Shown: positions 41,378 through 48,885 of the stretch, piece after piece
Position numbering within the stretch: position 1 is the first letter of the stretch
Layout of the letters: the number at the start of each line of letters is the position of its first letter
From: Streptomyces scabichelini
Lineage (GTDB): Bacteria; Actinomycetota; Actinomycetes; Streptomycetales; Streptomycetaceae
DNA length: 56,078 nt
NCBI RefSeq assembly: GCF_011045015.1
Contig: NZ_JAAKZY010000046.1
Coordinates: 1-56,078, forward strand
Reading direction: 5' to 3'
The notes under the pieces: generated by a model
Told to the model about the DNA's origin: nothing
The model's database searches: none
What the model saw: only the letters and a program-made list of their open reading frames with translations
Program-made: the position numbers and the translations under genes

Positions 41378-42312
41378 GATACCGCACGCTCGGTGAACGC
41401 GGCCCGGCCGTCTCGGTGGTCGGGGTGGGCGGCAACAACTTCGGCGCCCGCCTCGACGAGGACGGAACGAAGGCCGTCGTCCACGCCGCCCTCGACGCCG
41501 GGATCACCCTCTTCGACACCGCCGACATGTACGGCGGGCGCGGGGAGAGCGGCACCGGGCGCGGTGACGGCGAACGGCTCCTCGGCGCCGCCCTCAAGGG
41601 GCGCCGCGACGAGGTCGTGCTCGCCACCAAGTTCGGTATGGAGATGGGCAGGGACGCGGACCTGTACGGGCCGCGCGGGGCACCTGCCTACCTCCGGCAC
41701 GCGGTGGAGGCGTCACTGCGCCGGCTCGGGACCGACTGGATCGACCTGTACCAGTACCACGAGCCGGACGGCGTCACCTCGCTGGAGGAGACGGTGGCCG
41801 CGCTCCGGGAACTGGTCGACGAGGGCAAGATCCGGTACATCGGCTGCTCCAACCTCCCGGCCGAGGACCTCACCGACGCCTTCGTCTCCACCCAGGCCCG
41901 CTACCACCTGCTCGACCGAGGCGTGGAGCAGGAGCTGATCCCGGCCTGCCTGCGCCACGGCGTCGGACTGCTGCCCTACTACCCGCTGGCCAACGGCCTG
42001 CTCAGCGGCAAGTACCGGCGCGACGAGCAGCCCCCGCCCGGCAGCCGCCTGTCCTGGCGGCAGGGCTGGCTCACCGACGCGGCCCTCGACAAGGCCGAGG
42101 CGCTCACCGCGTACGGCGCCGAACGAGGACTCACCCTCCTCCAGGTCGCCGTGGGCGCACTGGCCGCGCTCCCCGCCGTCGGCTCCGTCATCTGTGGCGC
42201 CATGACCCCCGAACAGGTCACCGCCAACGCGGCGGCGGCCGGCTGGATCCCCGACCCGGCCGACCTGGCCGCACTCGACGCGATCGTCACCCCCGGCGAA
42301 CGCGTCGTCTGA
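41374..42312 (+). CDS. Aldo/keto reductase
   Basis: A 312-residue (beta/alpha)8 NADPH oxidoreductase with the full catalytic tetrad: Asp48 and Tyr53 in LFDTADMYGG, Lys86 in LATKFGM and His129 in YQYHEPD. LGTDWIDLYQYH and the C-terminal SVICGAMTPEQV complete the family picture. In an amine pathway it may reduce a surplus aldehyde to an alcohol. ATGA-coupled to the aldehyde dehydrogenase, which suggests the two act on the same aldehyde pool. Confidence 0.88.
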   Translation: MRYRTLGERGPAVSVVGVGGNNFGARLDEDGTKAVVHAALDAGITLFDTADMYGGRGESGTGRGDGERLLGAALKGRRDEVVLATKFGMEMGRDADLYGPRGAPAYLRHAVEASLRRLGTDWIDLYQYHEPDGVTSLEETVAALRELVDEGKIRYIGCSNLPAEDLTDAFVSTQARYHLLDRGVEQELIPACLRHGVGLLPYYPLANGLLSGKYRRDEQPPPGSRLSWRQGWLTDAALDKAEALTAYGAERGLTLLQVAVGALAALPAVGSVICGAMTPEQVTANAAAAGWIPDPADLAALDAIVTPGERVV

Positions 42313-42369
42313 AGCCCCCCACTCCACCCCCTGGAAAATCCGGAAACCCGCGAGACTGAGGCGAACACC

Positions 42370-43035
42370 ATGCGAGAGATCGTCACCTTCGACGCCTATG
42401 CGACCCTGATCGACTTCGAGCTCGGCCCCACGACCCTGAAGGTCATCGAGGACCGGCTGGACCTGGACAACCTGGACATCGACGAGTTCCTCGACGACTT
42501 CCGCGTCATGCGCTTCCAGGCCGTCCTGGAGGCCTACCGCCCGTACCACGAGATCCTGCACTCCAGTCTGCGCAACGCCATGCGTCTGCACGGCCTGGAG
42601 TACCGCGAGTCCGACGGTGACGCCCTGGTCGAGGCCGTCCCCACCTTCGGTCCCTGGCCGGAGGTCCCGGACGCGCTGCGTCGGCTGAAGACCAAGTACG
42701 AGATCGCCATCATCTCCAACACCGACGACAACATGATCGCGCGGAACGTCGAGAACATCGGCGTGGAGTTCGACTACGTCATCACCGCCCAGCAGGCCGG
42801 CGCCTACAAGCCGGACCGCCAGACCTTCGAGTACGCCTTCAAGACCATGGGCGTCGAGCCGTCCCAGGTCATCCACACCGCCCAGGGCTGGGAGTACGAC
42901 CACATCCCGACCCGCGACCTCGGCCTGAAGCGCCGGGTGTGGATCAACCGCTACGGCCGCCTCGGCAGCGCCGACTACCAGCCGTACGACGAGCTGCCCG
43001 ACCTGTCGGGTCTGCCGAAGCTCCTCGGCTGCTGA
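42370..43035 (+). CDS. HAD-family hydrolase (haloacid-dehalogenase type II-like), copy 2
   Basis: A 221-residue HAD protein: nucleophile Asp8 in FDAYATLIDFEL, motif II IISNTDDN, motif III YKPD and the closing acidic region QGWEYDHIPTRDLGLK. The D-x-Y-x-T motif marks the type II haloacid dehalogenase branch. It clearly resembles copy 1 (28151), including RPYHEILHSSLRNA against KPFHQVVAHSLERT and LEYRESDG against VEYRESDG. It stands 48 bp before the second FAD oxidase, exactly as copy 1 faces the first. A shared metabolic function with the oxidase is likely, perhaps hydrolysis of a damaged or phosphorylated product. Confidence 0.88.
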   Translation: MREIVTFDAYATLIDFELGPTTLKVIEDRLDLDNLDIDEFLDDFRVMRFQAVLEAYRPYHEILHSSLRNAMRLHGLEYRESDGDALVEAVPTFGPWPEVPDALRRLKTKYEIAIISNTDDNMIARNVENIGVEFDYVITAQQAGAYKPDRQTFEYAFKTMGVEPSQVIHTAQGWEYDHIPTRDLGLKRRVWINRYGRLGSADYQPYDELPDLSGLPKLLGC

Positions 43036-43083
43036 CCGACAGCGCACCGGCGAAACAGACCGAGAACACAGAGGACGCACGCC

Positions 43084-44367
43084 ATGAAGCAGATCCCCTA
43101 CTGGCTGGACACAGCCCCCGCCCTGCCCGACCGTTCCGGAAAGGACCTGCCCGACGAGGCGGATGTGGTGGTGATCGGCGGCGGCCTCACCGGCCTGTCC
43201 ACCGCCTACCACACCGCCCGCAAGGGAGCCAGGGTCGTCCTGGTCGAGAAGGACAAGGTGGGCTCGGGCGCCTCCGGGCGCAACGGCAGCATGTGCACCC
43301 AGGGCATCACCATCAGCCCCGCCGAGGCGCGCAAGCGTTTCGGGCAGGAGCGGGCCCGTGAGCTGTACGACGCCTTCCGCGAGGCGGTCGACGTCGTCGA
43401 GGAGCTCACCCGCACCGAGAACATCGACTGCGACTTCAACCGCTCAGGGCGCCTCGGCGCGGTCTGCAAGCCCGGGCACTTCGAGGGCCTGCGGGCCAAG
43501 CAGCGCGACCTGGCCGACAACTTCGGCCACGAGACGGTCGTCCTGAGCAAGAGCGAACTGCGGGCCGAGCTCGGCACCGACTACTACCACGGTGCCCTGC
43601 TCGACCCGCTCAGCGCGGGTCTGCACGTGGGCAAGTTCGTCGGCGGCCTGGCAGACGCCGCCGAGCGTGCCGGCGCCGTGATCCACGAGCGCAACGCGGC
43701 CACCGGCCTCACCCGCCTCCCCGGCGGAGGCTTCCTGGTCGAGACCCTGCACGGCACCATCCGTGCCAAGCAGGTCATGGCGGCGACGGACGCCTACACC
43801 GACAAGTCGATGCCGTGGTTCCGCAAGCGGCTGATCAACGTCGGCAGCTTCATCATCGTCACCGAGCCGCTGGGGGACGAGCGAGCCAAGGAGCTCATCC
43901 CCAACGGCCGCCTGCTGGTCGCCCACAAGAACGTCGGCCACTACGTCCGCCTCACCCCCGACAACCGCCTCGCCTTCGGCGGCCGAGCCCGCTTCGCCCC
44001 CTCCGACCCGGCCTCCGACATCAAGAGCGGAGACATCCTGAAGCGGGAGATGACGGAGATCTTCCCGCAGCTCGCCGGGGTGCGGATCGACTATGTGTGG
44101 GGCGGCATGGTCGGCTTCTCCTGGGACCGCATCCCGCACGCCGGTGACGTCAACGGCCTGTACTACTCCATGGGTTACTGCGGCCACGGCGTCCAGATGG
44201 CCACCTACATGGGCCGCGCGGTCGCCGAGATGATGGACGGCAAGCCCGAGGCCAACCCGCTGCGCGGATTCGGCTTCCCCAAGGTCCCCGTCCCCTTCTA
44301 CAACGGCACGCCCTGGTTCCTGCCGTTCGGCGGCGCCTACTACAAAGCCAAGGACCGGTTCAGCTGA
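43084..44367 (+). CDS. FAD-dependent amine/amino-acid oxidase of the DAO family (PuuB/OrdL-like), copy 2
   Basis: A 427-residue flavoprotein closely related to copy 1: MKQIPYWLDTAPALPDRS against MKFTPYWLDTAPQGPDRS, GxGxxG at 32-37 (VVIGGGLTGLST), VGSGASGRNGSM, LSAGLHVGKF, VGSFIIVTEPLG and YCGHGVQMATYMG are shared, as is the PWFLPFGGAYYKAKDRF tail. It is the last gene of the 12-gene run, 48 bp after the HAD gene, and ends at a strong bidirectional hairpin. It likely oxidises a C-N bond of the imported or processed amine to an imine/aldehyde. Confidence 0.88.
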   Translation: MKQIPYWLDTAPALPDRSGKDLPDEADVVVIGGGLTGLSTAYHTARKGARVVLVEKDKVGSGASGRNGSMCTQGITISPAEARKRFGQERARELYDAFREAVDVVEELTRTENIDCDFNRSGRLGAVCKPGHFEGLRAKQRDLADNFGHETVVLSKSELRAELGTDYYHGALLDPLSAGLHVGKFVGGLADAAERAGAVIHERNAATGLTRLPGGGFLVETLHGTIRAKQVMAATDAYTDKSMPWFRKRLINVGSFIIVTEPLGDERAKELIPNGRLLVAHKNVGHYVRLTPDNRLAFGGRARFAPSDPASDIKSGDILKREMTEIFPQLAGVRIDYVWGGMVGFSWDRIPHAGDVNGLYYSMGYCGHGVQMATYMGRAVAEMMDGKPEANPLRGFGFPKVPVPFYNGTPWFLPFGGAYYKAKDRFS

Positions 44368-44390
44368 GCCGACGGGCGGCAGCGGTGACA

Positions 44391-44431
44391 CTGCGGGGGC
44401 CTTCGCGAGGTGGTCGCGGAGGCCCCCACAG
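44391..44431. terminator. Strong bidirectional terminator hairpin
   Basis: CTGcGGGGGCCTtCGCGA (44391-44408) pairs with TCGCGgAGGCCCCCaCAG (44414-44431), with a 5-nt loop and two symmetric mismatches, followed by TTTC. It ends both the amine operon and the convergent lacI-type gene. Confidence 0.75.
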
Positions 44432-44478
44432 TTTCGGGACACGGCGTACTTCGAGGCCTTCCTGCGAGCCACTTGCCT

Positions 44479-45510
44479 TCACGCAGGTTCGGCCGTCGTG
44501 CCCCGCACGACGAGGCGTGGGGTGAGGACGACCTCGCGAGGTTCGGTGCGGTCCTGGTCGAGGCGCTCGACCGCGGCGGTCACCGCGTGCCGGGCCTGTT
44601 CCTGGGCGCTCTGGCTGACGGTGGTCAGGTTGAAGCAGCTCAGCCGGGAGAGCGTGTCGTCGTCGTAGCCGACGACGGAGACCCGGCCCGGGACGGCGAC
44701 GCCGGCACGGGTCAGGGCGGTCAGCACTCCGATGGCGGACTGATCGTTGAACGCGACGACCGCGGTGGGCAGTTGAGGACCGTGGAGGAGGTGGCGGGCG
44801 GCGTGCTCGCCGGCCGCCTCGGTCTGGTCTCCGGTGAGAACCCGAATGTGCTCGCCCAGTCCGTGGCGGCGCATGGCAGTGCGGTAGCCGCGGCGCCGGT
44901 CGGTGGCGATGACGCCCTTGCCGCCGTCGACGTACGTGATCGCACGGTGTCCGAGGCCCACCAGATGGTCGACGATCTGGCCCACGCCGTCGTCGTCCGC
45001 GGTGCGTACGACGTCCAGGGTGGCGTCGGCGATGCGGCGGCCGACGGCGATGACGGGGGCCTTGTTGTCGAGGGTGGCGAGCATGTCGGCGGGCGAGGTC
45101 GGGCCGAGCAGGATCAGTGCCTCGCTGCGGAAGGCCAGCAGTGTCTCCACCGCGGTCTGTTCGTCGCGGGTGCGGGTGAGCGTGCTCAGGACGAGGTCGT
45201 AGCCCACCTCCTCGGCCGCGGTGTGCAGATGCTCGACCAGTTCGGCGTGGAACGGGCTGCGGATGTCGACCATGACACCGAGGAGCCGGCTGCGCCTGCT
45301 GGCCAGCGTGCTGGCGGTGCGGTCCACCTGGTAGCCGAGGTCGGCAGCCGCCTTGAGCACACGCTGCCGGGTCCGCTCGCTGGGGCCGGGCACGCCGCGC
45401 AGCACCAGGGACACCGACGCCGTGGACACGCCCACCTGCGCGGCCACGTCCTCCAGCCGAGGGCGCTTGTTCCCGCTGTTGCGGTGACGCATGAAACCAC
45501 TGTCGTCCAC
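44479..45510 (-). CDS. LacI-family repressor of the sugar operon
   Basis: A 343-residue LacI/GalR regulator: HTH and hinge PRLEDVAAQVGVSTASVSLV then YQVDRTASTLASRRS, and a periplasmic-binding-protein-like domain with LGVMVDIRSPFHAELVEHLH and RVSVVGYDDDTLSRL. GTG 45510 has a GGAGG site five bases upstream, so it is preferred over ATG 45492. It diverges from the sugar importer operon; the perfect palindrome TTAAAGCGCTTTAA lies between, at the promoter of that operon. The inducer is probably the imported sugar or cyclitol. Confidence 0.9.
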   Translation of the reverse strand: MDDSGFMRHRNSGNKRPRLEDVAAQVGVSTASVSLVLRGVPGPSERTRQRVLKAAADLGYQVDRTASTLASRRSRLLGVMVDIRSPFHAELVEHLHTAAEEVGYDLVLSTLTRTRDEQTAVETLLAFRSEALILLGPTSPADMLATLDNKAPVIAVGRRIADATLDVVRTADDDGVGQIVDHLVGLGHRAITYVDGGKGVIATDRRRGYRTAMRRHGLGEHIRVLTGDQTEAAGEHAARHLLHGPQLPTAVVAFNDQSAIGVLTALTRAGVAVPGRVSVVGYDDDTLSRLSCFNLTTVSQSAQEQARHAVTAAVERLDQDRTEPREVVLTPRLVVRGTTAEPA

Positions 45511-45548
45511 TTGTTCCTCCGCGCGGCAAATCTCCTCGTGCAACGCCC

Positions 45549-45600
45549 TTGACACGATCGCGAAACAAGGCTGATAGTACCAGGACTTAAAGCGCTTTAA
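45549..45600 (+). promoter_or_regulatory. Sugar operon promoter with LacI operator
   Basis: TTGACA (45549-45554), 17-bp spacer, TGATAG (45572-45577), then the perfect palindrome TTAAAGCGCTTTAA at 45587-45600, placed at about +3 to +16. The palindrome with central CG is the usual LacI/GalR type. Repression by blocking initiation or early elongation is the likely mode. Confidence 0.75.
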
Positions 45601-45634
45601 ATTGTCCTGTTGTTCTAATGAACTCAGCCAGTGA

Positions 45635-45661
45635 GCGCGAGGCCCTACAACGGCCTCGCGC
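45635..45661 (+). promoter_or_regulatory. Perfect 10-bp leader hairpin of the sugar operon
   Basis: GCGCGAGGCC (45635-45644), loop CTACAAC, GGCCTCGCGC (45652-45661), about 50 bp past the predicted transcription start and 141 bp before the first start codon. It is an attenuator/leader structure or mRNA-stability element, or a second operator. Confidence 0.5.
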
Positions 45662-45700
45662 CTGGACATCGGCCTCCTCGCTCCGCCACCCGCTCCCGAG

Positions 45701-45724
45701 GCCTTGATCGCCGCCTTGATCGCC
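45701..45724. repeat. 12-bp tandem duplication in the sugar operon leader
   Basis: GCCTTGATCGCC occurs twice in direct succession (45701-45712, 45713-45724), between the leader hairpin and the binding-protein start. Confidence 0.7.
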
Positions 45725-45802
45725 ACTCCTCTCCAGCGGCCCACCCGAAATCCGCGGATCCCCCTCTCCACTCCAGCTCCATGCACAGTGAGGTGCACGC
45801 CC

Positions 45803-46822
45803 ATGACCCGCACACCGCTTCCCCGCTCGCGCAGAATCGTCCCTGCAGTGGCCGTGGCCGCCGTGGCCGCCCTGACCCTCGCGGGCTGTTCCAGCGACTC
45901 GGGCGGGAAGAAGGCCGAGGAGAGCGCCGGCAACATCTCCGCCGGCAAGGCCTCCACACCGCGCATGACGATCGCGATGGTCACCCACGCGCCCTCCGGC
46001 GACACCTTCTGGGACATCATCCGCAAGGGCGCCCAGGCGGCCGCCGCCAAGGACAACGTCAAGCTCATCTACTCCAACGACGAGAACGCCGCCAACCAGG
46101 CCAACCTCGTGCAGAACGCGATCGACCAGAAGGTCGACGGCATCGCGGTCACCCTGGCCAAGCCGGACGCCATGAAGAGCGTGGTGGCCAAGGCGGTGAA
46201 GGCGGGCATCCCGGTGGTGGGCTTCAACTCCGGCATGGACCAGTGGAAGGCACAGAACCTGCTGTCGTTCTTCGGCCAGGACGAGGGAGTCGCCGGTGAG
46301 GCCTTCGGCGAGAAGCTGAACGAGACCGGCGCGAAGAAGGCCGTCTGTGTGGTCCAGGTCCAGGGGCACGTGGGCCTGGAGGCGCGCTGTGCCGGGGTGA
46401 AGAAGACCTTCAAGGGCAAGACGGAGAACCTGTACGTCAACGGCAACGACATGCCGTCCGTGAAGTCGACCATCACCGCCAAGCTCAAGCAGGACACCTC
46501 CATCGACCAGGTGGTCACCCTCGGCGCCCCCTTCGCGCTGACGGCCGTACAGTCAGCCTCCGACGCGGGCAGCGAGGCCAAGGTCGCCACCTTCGACCTC
46601 AACAAGGACCTCACCGGCGCCATCGAGAAGGGCGACATCGAGTTCGCCGTCGACCAGCAGCCCTACCTCCAGGGCTACCTCGCGATCGACACCATGTGGC
46701 TCTACAAGAACAACGGCAACTTCCCCGGCGGCGGTGAGCAGCCGGTGCTGACCGGCCCGGCCTTCGTCGACAAGTCCAACGTCGAGACCGTCGCCAAGTT
46801 CGCCGCGAAGGGCACCCGGTGA
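45803..46822 (+). CDS. Sugar/cyclitol ABC transporter substrate-binding lipoprotein
   Basis: A 339-residue periplasmic-binding-protein-like lipoprotein (Peripla_BP_4, ribose/inositol type). The signal peptide ends with LTLAGC, lipid Cys29. The mature domain shows MTIAMVTHAPSGDTFWDIIR, IDQKVDGIAVTLAKPDAMKSV and IPVVGFNSGMDQWK, the standard sugar-binding pattern. Start ATG 45803 with GAGG upstream. Its TGA overlaps the permease ATG. It is the first gene of the LacI-controlled operon. Confidence 0.88.
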   Translation: MTRTPLPRSRRIVPAVAVAAVAALTLAGCSSDSGGKKAEESAGNISAGKASTPRMTIAMVTHAPSGDTFWDIIRKGAQAAAAKDNVKLIYSNDENAANQANLVQNAIDQKVDGIAVTLAKPDAMKSVVAKAVKAGIPVVGFNSGMDQWKAQNLLSFFGQDEGVAGEAFGEKLNETGAKKAVCVVQVQGHVGLEARCAGVKKTFKGKTENLYVNGNDMPSVKSTITAKLKQDTSIDQVVTLGAPFALTAVQSASDAGSEAKVATFDLNKDLTGAIEKGDIEFAVDQQPYLQGYLAIDTMWLYKNNGNFPGGGEQPVLTGPAFVDKSNVETVAKFAAKGTR

Positions 46823-47898
46823 TGAGCGTGACCCAACAGGCTGAGCCGGCGGTGGACACACCGCCGGCTCCCGGCCCGAAGGAGACCGACGGCCGGACCG
46901 CGCAACGTCCCCTGGCCGTCCGGCTGTTGGCCCGGCCCGAGGTGGGCGTCTTCCTCGGGGCCGTCGCGGTGTTCGTGTTCTTCCTCGTCGCGGCGCCGCC
47001 GGTGCGCGACGGCAGCTCGATGGCCAACATCCTCTACCAGTCGTCGACGATCGGGATCGTGGCCCTGCCGGTGGCCCTGCTGATGATCGGCGGAGAGTTC
47101 GACCTGTCGTCCGGCGTCGCGGTGATCACCTCGGCGCTCACCGCGGCCATGCTCAGCTACCAGCTGACCACGAACGTCTGGGTGGGCGTGATCGCCGCGC
47201 TCCTGGTGTCGCTGGGGATCGGCTTCTTCAACGGCTGGTTGCTGGTCAGGACCGGGCTCCCCAGCTTCCTGGTCACCCTCGGCACATTCCTGATCCTGCA
47301 AGGCGCCAACCTCGCGGTGACCAAGCTGGTCACCGGCAATGTCGCGACCGACGGCATCAGCGACATGGACGGCTTCGACCAGGCCAAGGCACTCTTCTCC
47401 TCGACCTTCGACGTCGGCGACGTCGAGGTGAAGATCACGGTGGTGTGGTGGCTGGCCTTCGCAGCCCTCGCCACGTGGGTGCTGCTGCGCACCAAGTACG
47501 GCAACTGGATCTTCGCGGTCGGCGGCAACAAGGACTCCGCCCGCGCGGTCGGTGTGCCGGTGACCTTCACCAAGATCTCCCTGTTCATGCTGGTGGGCTT
47601 CGGTGCCTGGTTCGTCGGCATGCACCAGCTGTTCTCCTTCAGCACCGTGCAGTCCGGCGAGGGCGTCGGCCAGGAGCTGATCTACATCGCCGCGGCCGTC
47701 ATCGGCGGCTGTCTCCTGACCGGCGGTTCCGGCTCCGCGATCGGCCCGGTCTTCGGCGCCTTCATGTTCGGCATGGTGCAGCAGGGCATCGTCTACGCCG
47801 GCTGGAACCCCGACTGGTTCATGGCCTTCCTCGGCGTGATGCTGCTCGGCGCCACCCTCGTCAATCTGTGGGTCCGCAACGCGGCGACCCGGAGGTGA
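46822..47898 (+). CDS. Sugar/cyclitol ABC transporter permease (RbsC-like)
   Basis: A 358-residue permease with eight or more hydrophobic segments after a Pro-rich 40-residue N-terminus. The RbsC/CUT2 signatures are present: MIGGEFDLSSG early and FAVGGNKDSARAVGVPV before the second half, followed by IYIAAAVIGGCLLTGGSGSAIG. ATG 46822 overlaps the previous stop (GTG 46819 is possible). It forms the membrane channel of the importer with the ATPase that follows. Confidence 0.9.
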   Translation: MSVTQQAEPAVDTPPAPGPKETDGRTAQRPLAVRLLARPEVGVFLGAVAVFVFFLVAAPPVRDGSSMANILYQSSTIGIVALPVALLMIGGEFDLSSGVAVITSALTAAMLSYQLTTNVWVGVIAALLVSLGIGFFNGWLLVRTGLPSFLVTLGTFLILQGANLAVTKLVTGNVATDGISDMDGFDQAKALFSSTFDVGDVEVKITVVWWLAFAALATWVLLRTKYGNWIFAVGGNKDSARAVGVPVTFTKISLFMLVGFGAWFVGMHQLFSFSTVQSGEGVGQELIYIAAAVIGGCLLTGGSGSAIGPVFGAFMFGMVQQGIVYAGWNPDWFMAFLGVMLLGATLVNLWVRNAATRR

Positions 47899-47906
47899 CC
47901 CACCCC

Positions 47907-48812
47907 ATGACAACGACCCACGACAACACCCTCACCAAGGACACGGAAGCCCCGGACGACGCCCCGGTCGTCGAACTGAAGGCCGCGGGCAAGTCGTACG
48001 GCAACATCCGCGCCCTGCACGGCGTCGACCTCGAAGTCCACCCCGGCAAGGTCACCTGCGTGCTGGGCGACAACGGCGCCGGCAAGTCCACCCTCATCAA
48101 AATCATCTCCGGCCTGCACCAACACAGCGAGGGCGAGTTCCTCGTCGACGGCCAGGCGGTGCGCTTCTCCACTCCCCGCGAGGCCCTGGACGCCGGTATC
48201 GCCACGGTCTACCAGGACCTGGCGACCGTCCCGCTGATGCCGGTGTGGCGCAACTTCTTCCTCGGCTCCGAGATGACCAAGGGCCCCTGGCCGATCCGCC
48301 GCCTCGACATCAACCGCATGAAGAAGACCGCGGACGAGGAACTGCGCGCCATGGGCATCGTCCTCGACGACCTCGAACAGCCCCTGGGCACCCTGTCGGG
48401 CGGCCAGCGCCAGTCGGTGGCCATCGCCCGCGCCGTCTACTTCGGCGCCCGCGTCCTCATCCTGGACGAGCCCACCGCCGCCCTCGGCGTCAAGCAGTCC
48501 GGCGTCGTGCTCAAGTACATCGCCGCCGCCCGCGACCGCGGCCTCGGCGTCATCTTCATCACCCACAACCCCCACCACGCCTACATGGTCGGCGACCACT
48601 TCAGCGTCCTGCGCCTGGGCACCATGGAACTCTCCGCCTCCCGCGACCAGGTCAGCCTCGAAGAACTCACCAACCACATGGCCGGCGGCGCCGAACTGGC
48701 CGCGCTCAAGCACGAGTTGGCACAGGTCCGCGGCGTCGACGTCGAGAAACTCCCCGAGGAGAAGGACCTCACCGCATCGGTCGCGGCCTCGTCCGAGGTC
48801 TCACCTTCCTGA
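47907..48812 (+). CDS. Sugar/cyclitol ABC transporter ATPase, single-domain
   Basis: A 301-residue ATPase: Walker A GDNGAGKS (54-61), signature LSGGQRQSVAIARA, Walker B VLILDEPTAALG, switch His in FITHNPHHAY. Most ribose/xylose-type importers have a fused double ATPase of ~500 residues; this one has a single cassette and must dimerise. The C-terminal ~50 residues are an extra charged tail. ATG 47907 lies 11 bases after GGAGG; GTG 47895, overlapping the permease stop, is an alternative start. Confidence 0.88.
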   Translation: MTTTHDNTLTKDTEAPDDAPVVELKAAGKSYGNIRALHGVDLEVHPGKVTCVLGDNGAGKSTLIKIISGLHQHSEGEFLVDGQAVRFSTPREALDAGIATVYQDLATVPLMPVWRNFFLGSEMTKGPWPIRRLDINRMKKTADEELRAMGIVLDDLEQPLGTLSGGQRQSVAIARAVYFGARVLILDEPTAALGVKQSGVVLKYIAAARDRGLGVIFITHNPHHAYMVGDHFSVLRLGTMELSASRDQVSLEELTNHMAGGAELAALKHELAQVRGVDVEKLPEEKDLTASVAASSEVSPS

Positions 48813-48819
48813 CAACGGC

Positions 48820-48841
48820 GTCGCCGCATGCGTACGGCGAC
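48820..48841 (+). terminator. Hairpin between the transporter genes and catabolic genes
   Basis: GTCGCCG (48820-48826), loop CATGCGTA, CGGCGAC (48835-48841). It sits 8 bp after the ATPase stop and 45 bp before the next gene, and may lower read-through or stabilise the upstream mRNA. Confidence 0.4.
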
Positions 48842-48885
48842 AGCGACACTCCACCCCCGTCACCCTGATCCGAAGGCATGTCCCC

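Noticed and set aside
42370..43035. HAD protein as phosphonoacetaldehyde hydrolase in a phosphonate pathway
   Set aside because: The motif is FDAYATL of type II haloacid dehalogenases, not the DxAGT motif of PhnX; no PhnW-type gene was recognised.
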